DNA from: Butyrivibrio hungatei NK4A153
GTDB taxonomy: Bacteria; Bacillota; Clostridia; Lachnospirales; Lachnospiraceae
Length of the DNA: 64,000 nucleotides
Reading direction: 5' to 3'
NCBI RefSeq assembly: GCF_000424465.1
Contig: NZ_KE384199.1
Location: 40,971 to 104,970 of the forward strand
The position numbers and the translations under genes were made by a program. Numbering within the stretch: position 1 is the first letter of the stretch; each line of letters starts with the position of its first letter. The notes beneath the pieces were generated by a model. That model was not told where the DNA came from. It worked only from the letters and a program-made list of their open reading frames with translations, and made no database searches. This document shows positions 44,501-52,437 of the stretch, in pieces.

Positions 44501-47005
44501 GGAAGAGCTACAAAGGTAATTGACGGATGTAATACAACTCTTTATACATACACAGCTACAGGCCGTCTTAAGAGCGTTGTAGATGCTCTAGGAAATGAGA
44601 CAGCCTATACTTATGATGCTCTTGATAACTTAAAGAGCGTGCACAGGGCAGAAGGTCTTGTAAGCAATGAAGAGAAATCAGGAGACGTATTCCCTACAGT
44701 TGGTAAAGACGGACGTGTAACGATCTATTCTTATAATCTTTCGGGTCAGCTTACGGAAGTAACGGATGCTCTTGGTCAGAAGGAAACTTATGAGTACGAT
44801 CAGTACGGCCGTCTTAAGACAAAGACTGACAGGGATAACTATGCAACAACATATGAGTATAACAATGCAGGCGGAGTAACAAAGGTAGGATATGCTGACG
44901 GAAGAAGTGTTGCATTCTCTTATAATGAACTTAATCAGTTGAGTCAGATAAATGACTGGTATGGAAAGACAATCCTTGAAAATGATATCCTTGGCAGACT
45001 TACAAAGGTTACAGACTTTAAGAATAGGACGGTAGCTTATGAGTATGGGGCTACAGGTGAGAGAACAAAGCTCACATATCCTGACGGGAAAGTAGTTTCT
45101 TATAATTACGACGATAAGCTTCAGCTTAGCAGCGTAATCGGAAACGGAGAAGAGACAACATATGCTTATGATGAGATTGGCAGACTTGTAAACAAGAACT
45201 TTGCTAACGGTGTAAGCCAGGCTTATACATATATGCCGGGTGGAAACCTTGAGAGTATGACAAGTACCGATAAGCAGGGCGTACTTGATAAATACTTCTA
45301 TTCATACAATAATGCCGGACTTATCAGTGGTATCGATAGAAACAGACGCGGCCTTGATAAGGTATCCGGAAGATATGAATACAGCTATGATGCTATCGGA
45401 CGTCTTACAAAGACAACACACGATGGAATAACAAAAGCTGCTTACGAATATGACGCATTCGGTAACAGAACAAGCATGTCTGAAACTGATACAAAGACAT
45501 CTTACACATACGATGTCCTTGATAGACTTGTAGAAGCTAAGGAACTTAATAACTCTCAGGCAATCCTCAAGACCTACGATTACGATAAGCGTGGCAACCA
45601 GACAAAAGAGTTCATAGACGGTCTCTTACAGAAGACCTTTACTTTTGATGCTACGAATATGCTCTCAAAGGTAGTTGATAAGGACAAGGGAGAACTTGAA
45701 AACCATTATAACGGACTTGGATTCAGGGTGGCATCTGTAAGACCTGAAGAAAAGATAGAGTATTTGTGCGATCTTTCAAAGGATTACTATAACCTTCTTG
45801 AAAGAACAGTAAATGGAGAGACAGAGAGTTTTGTTTACGATAATAACGTAATCTCAATGTCAAAGAGCGGAAACAACTACTATTACCTTCAGGATGAACT
45901 GGGCTCGCCTATGTACATGACAGGTACAGACGGGGTGGCTGTAAGTTCATATGCCTTTGATGATTTTGGAAGAAACATAGATCCGTTTACAGGAAAACAG
46001 AAGAAACACGGATACACTAAGCAGGGCAACATAATCCAGCCATTCGCATTCACCGGCTATCAGGAAGATGAAGTATCAGGACTTAAGTTTGCGCAGGCAA
46101 GATACTATAGTGCTGATAATGGAAGATTTCAGTCTGAAGATAAAGTAAAGGGATTCAAGGATAGTCCGTTTACAATCAATCATTATGGCTATTGCTGGGG
46201 CAATCCGGTTGGTGTAGTTGATAGCAATGGTAATTTGCCTAATTGGGCGGCAAAAACTACGCAGAAGTTTAATAATTGGGTAGATGATAAGAAAAAGAAT
46301 TATAATAGATGGGAGGAGATTGGATTTAATTCTTATGCTAGTAACAATACCAATATTTCATCGGGATGTTTGGCGGGAACTACAAATATGGCAGGAACTC
46401 CAAAAGCTGAATCTGATTATGTTGGGGCGGTATATTTGTTAAGCGGCGATGGAGCAGTTTGGCAGGGACATGCTGCGATTGCTTTAGTAAAAGAAGATGG
46501 ACAATGTGATGTGTTTTCTATAGGAGGTGGAGTTGATCCGACTCCTAACGGATTGATTAGTGGATGGTTAGGAACTACAATAGATGACAATGGCAACCAA
46601 AAGTCGATGTCATATGAGACTCTTGTAAATGATAATTATATAATTCACGATACATATAATAACCGAAGCGGAAATGTAAACGATCCATATACTAATTTTG
46701 TATATATTCCAATAAATAATGAGCAAGGAGAACTAATGTATGCAGAAGCAATGAAGCAAAGAGCAAAATATCAGAATGATAAGGTTGCGTATCATGTTTT
46801 GACCAATAATTGTAATCAATGTGTCCAAACAATATTGGCGGCTGCAAATTTAGATTTTGCACCAAATAAATTTGATTGGTTTGGAACAGCGCCAAATGTA
46901 ACTTATAACAGGATAGTTGATTCGATAAAAAGAGGCGAACACCCAGGATGGTACTATGGCTTTATGACGGATTTAGAAGATGCGTACGCGAACGAATGTG
47001 GATAA
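41579..47005 (+). CDS. Polymorphic Rhs toxin with WXG/LXG-like N terminus and permuted papain-like C-terminal domain
   Basis: A 1808-residue protein. Residues 1-110 are helical with an NWEGKSADKAK turn of WXG/LXG type. Residues about 258-330 are DUF6531-like (MCSGNYINEHVDIELGGKYPLSFGRFYNAMD). About 330-1480 are YD/RHS repeats (many YDALGR/YEYD units), which form the shell that encloses the toxin. The core ends around residue 1520 with ARYYSADNGRFQSEDKVKGF. The variable tip (about 1550-1808) has W-Q-G-H1631-A-A-I and N1743-N-C1745-N-Q-C1748, the His...Asn-Cys order of circularly permuted papain-fold enzymes. The tip is visibly more AT-rich than the repeats, as expected of exchanged toxin tips. 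Predicted activity is peptidase, amidase or acyltransferase. Confidence 0.85.
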   Translation: MENKWINMAEFNAYISDLFSAIDEYEEKAAAHKRAQDSFTGEANWEGKSADKAKLLVGTVEQAKLDEILRIERDFRAILTDYVNGFKAAVDEADDAKISTIVLEGLNIELHGCASTYKTWATAMENLKDNIHSRFGSKYGNCDEYDFFMASNAYGNLCGNASKDGMILDLINRFTNFDNQQSAKISAISFPYRIGKLKQEIEELRSCKGQLVNGDGNIEMGVIERLGDFLEDSVNRAQGSGSFVDKLGKNVLSTILKYDPVNMCSGNYINEHVDIELGGKYPLSFGRFYNAMDKKGGRLGKGWKHTFEKRIVEDDGIIKIEKSDGSKVEYKKIDDVYDKDLYFETQGEQGLLEKLTGGYVITQDDGRYERFDDRGYLVALGDVDGDNVSFTYDVFGGKYCVTNISTKNGNTLTFEYLVKSILNELGKTRVTLMTSVTDQAGRCVSYAYDDDRLTEIKEADGAVRKFTYTEDGRIKDVINPKGITSITNEYDEQGRTVKQSFPDNTVMTYEYDDEKNTTVAIEQNGNKVTYTHDDFGRHIETAYYDGKESFTYNGRNQKTSYTDKNGNTTKVAYDNRGHVTQVIDALGNKTNYTYNADGKLHTVKGPRDDTYKYFYNKNGTIKEIAAPGGNARIFAYSEGNIKAIFDDRGIGPSFTYDDRGNVATVTDPDGVKTSYKYDELNRVISSTTADGATTSYEYDNADRIVKVADALGNTREYRYDKLGKVTSVKEVDGTLKNFDMNIMGRVSKVTDEEGRSTEITYNEMGKQELVTLPNGGRIKYEYDPLMRLIKVTDPEGRTTGYDYDKNGNVTAEYLGDVRVKSYVYDALNRVTEETDALGHKTGYTYDEAGNVTEVTDTLGNVSKREYDLLNRVTKETDVLGNEVSYKYTKMDLIDSITDAAGRVRKFTYTDGKRLTSVSFCGVTEQELTYDEAGRVKTRKFADGYEINYGYDALSRVNKVTGSDGRCVEYEYDALGRATKVIDGCNTTLYTYTATGRLKSVVDALGNETAYTYDALDNLKSVHRAEGLVSNEEKSGDVFPTVGKDGRVTIYSYNLSGQLTEVTDALGQKETYEYDQYGRLKTKTDRDNYATTYEYNNAGGVTKVGYADGRSVAFSYNELNQLSQINDWYGKTILENDILGRLTKVTDFKNRTVAYEYGATGERTKLTYPDGKVVSYNYDDKLQLSSVIGNGEETTYAYDEIGRLVNKNFANGVSQAYTYMPGGNLESMTSTDKQGVLDKYFYSYNNAGLISGIDRNRRGLDKVSGRYEYSYDAIGRLTKTTHDGITKAAYEYDAFGNRTSMSETDTKTSYTYDVLDRLVEAKELNNSQAILKTYDYDKRGNQTKEFIDGLLQKTFTFDATNMLSKVVDKDKGELENHYNGLGFRVASVRPEEKIEYLCDLSKDYYNLLERTVNGETESFVYDNNVISMSKSGNNYYYLQDELGSPMYMTGTDGVAVSSYAFDDFGRNIDPFTGKQKKHGYTKQGNIIQPFAFTGYQEDEVSGLKFAQARYYSADNGRFQSEDKVKGFKDSPFTINHYGYCWGNPVGVVDSNGNLPNWAAKTTQKFNNWVDDKKKNYNRWEEIGFNSYASNNTNISSGCLAGTTNMAGTPKAESDYVGAVYLLSGDGAVWQGHAAIALVKEDGQCDVFSIGGGVDPTPNGLISGWLGTTIDDNGNQKSMSYETLVNDNYIIHDTYNNRSGNVNDPYTNFVYIPINNEQGELMYAEAMKQRAKYQNDKVAYHVLTNNCNQCVQTILAAANLDFAPNKFDWFGTAPNVTYNRIVDSIKRGEHPGWYYGFMTDLEDAYANECG

Positions 47006-47055
47006 TTCTTTTACTATGTTATTGCATTTTTTAATAGGGAGATTAGACATAAGTA

Positions 47056-47931
47056 ATGAAAAAAATAATTGTACTTGCGTTATCAGTATTTGTAATGTGC
47101 GGAGTGATTTCTTGTATGAGAATTGACGAGGGGAAAACAGATGGCATGTCGTGGTGCGGATATACGTTGAAAGATAAAAAAGAGCAGCATTTTTTCTGCG
47201 ATAGGGAAAATGACATAGCGTATCATGGACGTTTTTCAAATCACTCATCTATTGGAAATAAACAGTATATTGGGATTTTGAAGGACGAAAACGGTGCATA
47301 TTATCTGGCTATATATGATGCTTTAAAGAATAGTATTAATAAGTTGAATGAGCTGAAAATATATATTGGTGAACAGACGGTTCAAGTGAATGCGGATAAG
47401 ACGGCTGTGTATTATGCAGATGTTTTTTTAGAAGGTGAAGAAGAAAAAACTGCTATTTATAAGTTTGATTTAATGACAAATAATGAAACGGTAATATTGG
47501 TAACAGAGGGATATCACGAGAATTTTAATTTTTCAATCACTAAGGATGAGAAGTGTATATATTATATTGAATCGTTGTGCTTGAAATCATACAATGTTGA
47601 AACTAAAGAGGATACAAAGATAAAAGATAATATTAATTATTTTGATATTTCTTCTGAAGGGGATTATGTTATCTGTGAACGACATGATCATATGGTTTCT
47701 ATATATGATTTAAGGAATAATTCGGAGAAAGAATTGCTTTCAGTAAAGGACTTTTCACCAACAATAAAAATTTCACCAGATGATAAATCATTTGTGTATT
47801 TAAAATATAAAAAGGATTGGTTCGGTCAGATATCTCAGACGGTTATACATACATATTCAATAGACGATGAAAAAGATAAAACTATTTATAAAACAAAAAA
47901 GAATGAGATAATAACTGGTGTTGATTGGTAA
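47056..47931 (+). CDS. Lipoprotein with beta-propeller-like repeats, probable immunity protein
   Basis: This 291-residue protein begins with a signal peptide and lipobox-like VISC (Cys about 20). The mature part has repeated blades of the TolB/WD40-like kind: YYADVF, CIYYIESL, YFDISSEGDYVIC, KISPDDKSFVYLKY. It starts 50 nt after the toxin gene. Genes in this place usually encode immunity proteins, and lipoprotein anchoring suggests that the toxin acts outside the membrane. AT-rich like the toxin tip. No known immunity family recognised. Confidence 0.6.
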   Translation: MKKIIVLALSVFVMCGVISCMRIDEGKTDGMSWCGYTLKDKKEQHFFCDRENDIAYHGRFSNHSSIGNKQYIGILKDENGAYYLAIYDALKNSINKLNELKIYIGEQTVQVNADKTAVYYADVFLEGEEEKTAIYKFDLMTNNETVILVTEGYHENFNFSITKDEKCIYYIESLCLKSYNVETKEDTKIKDNINYFDISSEGDYVICERHDHMVSIYDLRNNSEKELLSVKDFSPTIKISPDDKSFVYLKYKKDWFGQISQTVIHTYSIDDEKDKTIYKTKKNEIITGVDW

Positions 47932-47961
47932 AGCTATTTATCAATTATAGATTTCTTCAAT

Positions 47962-47999
47962 AAAGCGTGAAAGAACCTAGGATGGCTCCTTCACGCTTT
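47962..47999. terminator. Bidirectional terminator between the toxin operon and the lipoprotein gene
   Basis: AAAGCGTGAA (47962-47971) pairs with TTCACGCTTT (47990-47999), followed by TATTCT on the plus strand and preceded by A's for minus-strand use. Confidence 0.8.
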
Positions 48000-48025
48000 T
48001 ATTCTGCAAATTATTCTTTTTTATA

Positions 48026-49093
48026 TCATACTCCCATCTCTTCAAGCTTTGCGAGCAGAGCATTGAAATCCATAGTTCCCTGAATTTTCTGCCAATCATA
48101 GTTAAAGATTGCCAGGATTTCGTTTTGCGCCTGTTCTGCAGATACTGAATTGTCTTTCTGGTTTCTGTAGCTTGCAGGCTGAGAAGGATCGGGATAGTCT
48201 GCGCCTGCTGATGGAGTGACTTCGCTTACTTTAGGATAAATGTTCATGTTACTGACGGTGTAAGATACAAGCATGGAGCCGTCTCCGACATGTCCGTCTT
48301 CGCAAATACATCCGAAGCAGTTATTATTATTATCAAAGTATAAGGATTTTCTTGGAACATAGCAGAAAGAAGATGTGCCATATTTCCATTTTGCGGTATT
48401 CTGATTTCTTACGATGAGACGGGCCTTGTTGTTTGTAATGGTATAAATTGTGACTTTCTTTCCGGTATCTATTACAAGCTCCGGTGTGTTGTCATCGTCG
48501 CAGTAAATAAGGTCATATTTATAATTGTTGTAGTTAGCGTTGAAATCTTTTGCAGCTTTTTCATAGGCCTTACCGACGGTTCCGAGATTTCTCTGAACGG
48601 GAGCGGGAGCAGGCTGAGCTGATTCTGCAGAAGTTGTCTGCGCGGGAGCCTCCTGAGTATTCTGTGTAGAAGCAGGTGTGGATGTGGCATTATTCTGAGC
48701 AGATTTTTCCGAAGCGGCATTTTGCCCCTGTACAAAGCGAGGTACAGAATTTGTTGCAGAAGCAGATGTCTCCGAAGCGGCATTCTGTGCCTGTACAAAA
48801 TGAGGTACAGCATTTGCTGAAGATGCAGTAGCCGAAGCGGCGTCTTGAGCTTCTGAAGCAGAGGAACTTGCAGCAGCGCTTGATCCTTCGCTTGTGCCTT
48901 CAGTAGCTTCTTCTGTCGTAGCCTCTGTGGATGCTTCTGTAATAGGTTCTTCATCAGCCAATACTTTATCAATGTCTTCTTTTACCTGTTCCTGCGGCAT
49001 GCTCTGAGAAGCAATGTCGGGATTAAGAAGCGGAGTACAACCTGAGATGAATACCAAGCTGAAAAGTAAAGGCAGTAATCTTTTTTTGAACAT
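48026..49093 (-). CDS. Predicted lipoprotein with Ala/Ser/Thr-rich repeated linker
   Basis: From ATG 49093 (AAAGGAGAG upstream) the protein has 355 residues. A lipoprotein signal (LVFISGC) is followed by a low-complexity linker (about 40-190) that contains two copies of a segment (AVPHFVQAQNAASE and SVPRFVQGQNAASE). The C-terminal domain (about 190-355) has FNANYNNYKYDLIYCDDDNTPELVID and is shared with other Lachnospiraceae lipoproteins; its function is unknown to me. Transcribed away from the T-box of valS. Confidence 0.8.
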   Translation of the reverse strand: MFKKRLLPLLFSLVFISGCTPLLNPDIASQSMPQEQVKEDIDKVLADEEPITEASTEATTEEATEGTSEGSSAAASSSASEAQDAASATASSANAVPHFVQAQNAASETSASATNSVPRFVQGQNAASEKSAQNNATSTPASTQNTQEAPAQTTSAESAQPAPAPVQRNLGTVGKAYEKAAKDFNANYNNYKYDLIYCDDDNTPELVIDTGKKVTIYTITNNKARLIVRNQNTAKWKYGTSSFCYVPRKSLYFDNNNNCFGCICEDGHVGDGSMLVSYTVSNMNIYPKVSEVTPSAGADYPDPSQPASYRNQKDNSVSAEQAQNEILAIFNYDWQKIQGTMDFNALLAKLEEMGV

Positions 49094-49200
49094 AGAACTA
49101 AACTCTCCTTTTGGAAACAAAGTTTCCTTAAACAATACTTTTTTTGCAAATAAATTCATATCGAATGATACAACACGAATCATTCGAAGTGCAAGTGATG

Positions 49201-49236
49201 TTGACAAAGCTATGTCCTATTTGATAAGCTAAAATT
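49201..49236 (+). promoter_or_regulatory. Putative promoter of the valS T-box leader
   Basis: TTGACA (49201-49206) is a consensus -35 element. A weak -10 (ATAAGC or TAAGCT) follows 17-18 nt downstream near 49224-49230. It lies between the divergent lipoprotein gene and valS. Confidence 0.5.
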
Positions 49237-49239
49237 CAA

Positions 49240-49550
49240 ACAATATTCTAAAGGTTGTGAGGAAGAGGAGTACATACAGCTTGCGGTCTAAAGAGAATGT
49301 ATCTGCGATGAATTCGCGCTGAGAGGATACAGACTTGCGGTGTGTGGAAGGTAGCTTCTGAACCGGGCACCCAGAAAGGAAATTGATAAGAGTTTTCAAT
49401 AAGTGTCCCCGCGTTATCTGCGTTAAAAGATATGGCATTGAATGATGCGAAATGAGGCAGAAGAGTCTTTATGATCTTCTGTGAATTAAGGTGGTACCAC
49501 GTTATTAACGTCCTTAACAGCTTAACGCTGTTAGGGACTTTTATATTTTG
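49240..49550 (+). promoter_or_regulatory. T-box leader of valS with valine specifier
   Basis: The T-box sequence AAGGTGGTACCACG is at 49488-49501. It is followed by a terminator stem GTCCTTAACAGC/GCTGTTAGGGAC (49510-49538) and T-rich tail (49539-49550). In stem I, GTA at 49351-49353 lies in the position before GCTTCTGAACC that suits the specifier codon, matching valine. Uncharged tRNA-Val should stabilise the antiterminator and permit valS transcription. The stem I boundaries and specifier are by eye. Confidence 0.88.
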
Positions 49551-49684
49551 AGCAGAGCACTTGCTGAGGTTTTATCGAAGCTAGTGCGAGCCATGGGGAT
49601 GTACTTGACGAGGTATTTTCGAGTTTAGTACATATCCCAATTAGCAGAGCACTTGATCAAATGATTATAAAGAAGGAGAAGACT

Positions 49685-52357
49685 ATGAACAAAGAACTTG
49701 CCAAGACCTATGATCCCAAGGGTATCGAAGGCCGACTCTACTCCAAATGGGAGGAAAAGAAATATTTCCATGCTGAGGTGGATAAAAGCAAAACACCTTT
49801 TACTATCGTAATTCCACCCCCGAATATCACAGGTAAGCTCCACATGGGACATGCCCTTGATAATACAATGCAGGATATCCTTATTCGTTATAAGAGAATG
49901 CAGGGATATAATGCTCTTTGGCAGCCCGGAACCGACCATGCGAGTATTGCGACAGAGGTCAAGATTATCGATGCGCTCAAGGCAGAGGGAATCGACAAGA
50001 GAGATCTTGGCAGAGAGAAGTTCCTTGAGAGAGCATGGCAGTGGAAAAAAGAGTACGGCGGAACCATCATTTCCCAGCTCAAAAAGCTCGGTTCTTCATG
50101 TGACTGGGACAGAGAGCGTTTCACAATGGATGATGGCTGTAATGACGCTGTCAATGAAGTCTTCGTTAAAATGTATAACAAGGGTTACATATATAAAGGA
50201 AGCCGTATCGTAAACTGGTGCCCTATCTGTAAGACATCTATTTCTGATGCAGAGGTAGAATACGAGGAGCAGGCAGGACATCTTTGGCACATCAAATATC
50301 CTGTTATCGATGTTGACGGAACTGTTTCAAAGACAGAGTTCATCGAGTTTGCAACAACACGTCCCGAGACAATGCTCGGAGATACAGCTGTTGCCGTTAA
50401 CCCTGATGATGAAAGATACAAGAGCTTCAAGGGCAAGAAGGTACTTCTTCCTATAGTAAACAGAGAGCTTCCTATCGTAGAAGACTCTTATGTTGATATG
50501 GAATTCGGTACAGGTGTAGTTAAGATCACACCCGCACATGACCCTAACGACTTCGAAGTTGGAAAGCGTCATAACCTTGAAGTTATCAATATATTAAACG
50601 ACGATGCTACCATCAACGCAAACGGTGGCAAGTTCGAGGGTATGGACAGATATGAGGCAAGAGAAGCTATTGTAAAAGAACTTGATGAGATGGGACTTCT
50701 TGTTAAGATCGAGGAGTATTCTCACAACGTTGGAACACACGATCGTTGCCATACAACAGTTGAGCCTATGGTTAAGGCACAGTGGTTCGTTAAGATGGAC
50801 GAGCTCATTAAGCCTGCTGTTAAGGCTGTAAAAGACGGCGATATCAAGCTTATTCCTCCGAGAATGGAGAAGACATATTTCAACTGGACAGATAACATCC
50901 GTGACTGGTGTATCTCAAGACAGCTCTGGTGGGGACACAGAATCCCTGCATACTACTGTGACGAGTGCGGAGAAGTTGTTGTATCAAAAGAGGCTCCTAC
51001 AGTATGTCCTAAGTGCGGCAAGACTCACTTCACACAGGATCCCGATACTCTTGATACATGGTTCTCATCAGCTCTCTGGCCTTTTGAGACACTCGGATGG
51101 CCAAATGAAACTGAAGACCTTAAGTACTTCTTCCCTACAGACGTACTTGTAACCGGTTATGACATTATCTTCTTCTGGGTTATCAGAATGATCTTCTCAA
51201 GTTATGAGAACATGGGAACATTCCCGTTCAAGACAGTTCTTTTCCACGGTCTTGTAAGAGATTCTCAGGGAAGAAAGATGAGTAAGTCGCTCGGAAACGG
51301 TATCGATCCTCTTGATATTATCGAGAACTACGGTGCCGATGCTCTCAGACTCACACTTATCACAGGTAACGCACCCGGTAACGACATGCGTTTCTATAAT
51401 GAGAGAGTTGAGAACAGCCGTAACTTTGCAAATAAGGTTTGGAATGCTTCAAGATTTATCATGATGAACATGGAGGATGGCGAAAAGAGTGCTATCCATC
51501 AGCCTGCACCTGCGGGACTTGAGCCTGTTGATAAATGGATCATTTCTAAGCTCAACAATACCATTAAGGAAGTAACGGATAACATGGATCACTTCGAGCT
51601 TGGTATTGCGGTTCAGAAGGTTTATGACTTCATCTGGGATGAGTTCTGTGACTGGTACATCGAGATGGTTAAGCCCCGTCTCTACAATTCGGATGACAAG
51701 GAGTCGCACAAGGCAGCGCTCTGGACACTTCAGACAGTGCTTATAAATGCGCTCAAGCTCCTTCACCCTTACATGCCTTTTATTACAGAAGAAATTTTCT
51801 GCACACTTCAGGATGAAGAAGAGTCGATTATGATCTCAGATTGGCCGGTATACAGGGATGAGTGGAATTTTGCATCCGATGAGAAGGCTATCGAGACAAT
51901 CAAGGAAGCCGTAAGAGGAATCCGTAACGTTCGTACACAGATGAACGTTGCTCCTTCAAGAAAGGCTAAAGTATTTGTTGTAAGCGATAACGACGAAGTA
52001 CTTAATATCTTTTCGACAGGTAAGCTGTTCTTTGAATCACTTGCTTATGCTTCAGAATCTGTATGCCAAAAGGATAAGGATGGAATCGCAGATGATGCTG
52101 TTTCCGTAGTGCTTGCGGAAGCAACGGTATATATTCCTTTCTCAGACCTTGTTGACATCTCAGCAGAGATAGAGCGTCTTACCAAGGAACAGAAGAAACT
52201 TGAGGGAGAGCTTAAGCGTTCACAGAACATGCTCAGCAATGAGAAGTTCCTTGCAAAGGCTCCTGCGGATAAGATCGCAGAGGAAAAAGAGAAACAGCAG
52301 AAGTACCAGCAGACATACGACCAGATTACAGAAAGACTTAAACAGCTGGCAAAGTAA
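49685..52357 (+). CDS. valS: Valyl-tRNA synthetase
   Basis: The 890-residue class I synthetase shows PPPNITGKLHMGHALDN (HIGH-type motif, about residue 46), an editing domain in the middle, GRKMSKSLGNGIDPLDII (KMSKS, about 535), a Cys-rich insertion DECGEVVVSKEAPTVCPKCGK, and the C-terminal coiled coil. ATG 49685 follows AAGGAGAAG. Expression is controlled by the upstream T-box. Confidence 0.98.
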   Translation: MNKELAKTYDPKGIEGRLYSKWEEKKYFHAEVDKSKTPFTIVIPPPNITGKLHMGHALDNTMQDILIRYKRMQGYNALWQPGTDHASIATEVKIIDALKAEGIDKRDLGREKFLERAWQWKKEYGGTIISQLKKLGSSCDWDRERFTMDDGCNDAVNEVFVKMYNKGYIYKGSRIVNWCPICKTSISDAEVEYEEQAGHLWHIKYPVIDVDGTVSKTEFIEFATTRPETMLGDTAVAVNPDDERYKSFKGKKVLLPIVNRELPIVEDSYVDMEFGTGVVKITPAHDPNDFEVGKRHNLEVINILNDDATINANGGKFEGMDRYEAREAIVKELDEMGLLVKIEEYSHNVGTHDRCHTTVEPMVKAQWFVKMDELIKPAVKAVKDGDIKLIPPRMEKTYFNWTDNIRDWCISRQLWWGHRIPAYYCDECGEVVVSKEAPTVCPKCGKTHFTQDPDTLDTWFSSALWPFETLGWPNETEDLKYFFPTDVLVTGYDIIFFWVIRMIFSSYENMGTFPFKTVLFHGLVRDSQGRKMSKSLGNGIDPLDIIENYGADALRLTLITGNAPGNDMRFYNERVENSRNFANKVWNASRFIMMNMEDGEKSAIHQPAPAGLEPVDKWIISKLNNTIKEVTDNMDHFELGIAVQKVYDFIWDEFCDWYIEMVKPRLYNSDDKESHKAALWTLQTVLINALKLLHPYMPFITEEIFCTLQDEEESIMISDWPVYRDEWNFASDEKAIETIKEAVRGIRNVRTQMNVAPSRKAKVFVVSDNDEVLNIFSTGKLFFESLAYASESVCQKDKDGIADDAVSVVLAEATVYIPFSDLVDISAEIERLTKEQKKLEGELKRSQNMLSNEKFLAKAPADKIAEEKEKQQKYQQTYDQITERLKQLAK

Positions 52358-52372
52358 TTAAATATACAGATG

Positions 52373-52398
52373 CTACCCGCATTGGGGGATGCGGGTAG
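52373..52398 (+). terminator. Hairpin after valS
   Basis: CTACCCGCAT (52373-52382) and ATGCGGGTAG (52389-52398) form a perfect 10-bp stem with a six-base loop. No T tract follows, so termination is uncertain; it may be a 3' stabiliser or attenuator before folC. Confidence 0.6.
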
Positions 52399-52437
52399 TA
52401 CTCTTAGATAATCGAGTATAAGCTTAGTGGTGTGATT

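Noticed and set aside
47006..47055. Orphan Rhs toxin tips downstream of the operon
   Set aside because: Only a 50-nt gap lies between the toxin and the immunity gene, and after the immunity gene the terminator ends the unit; no further tip fragments are seen.
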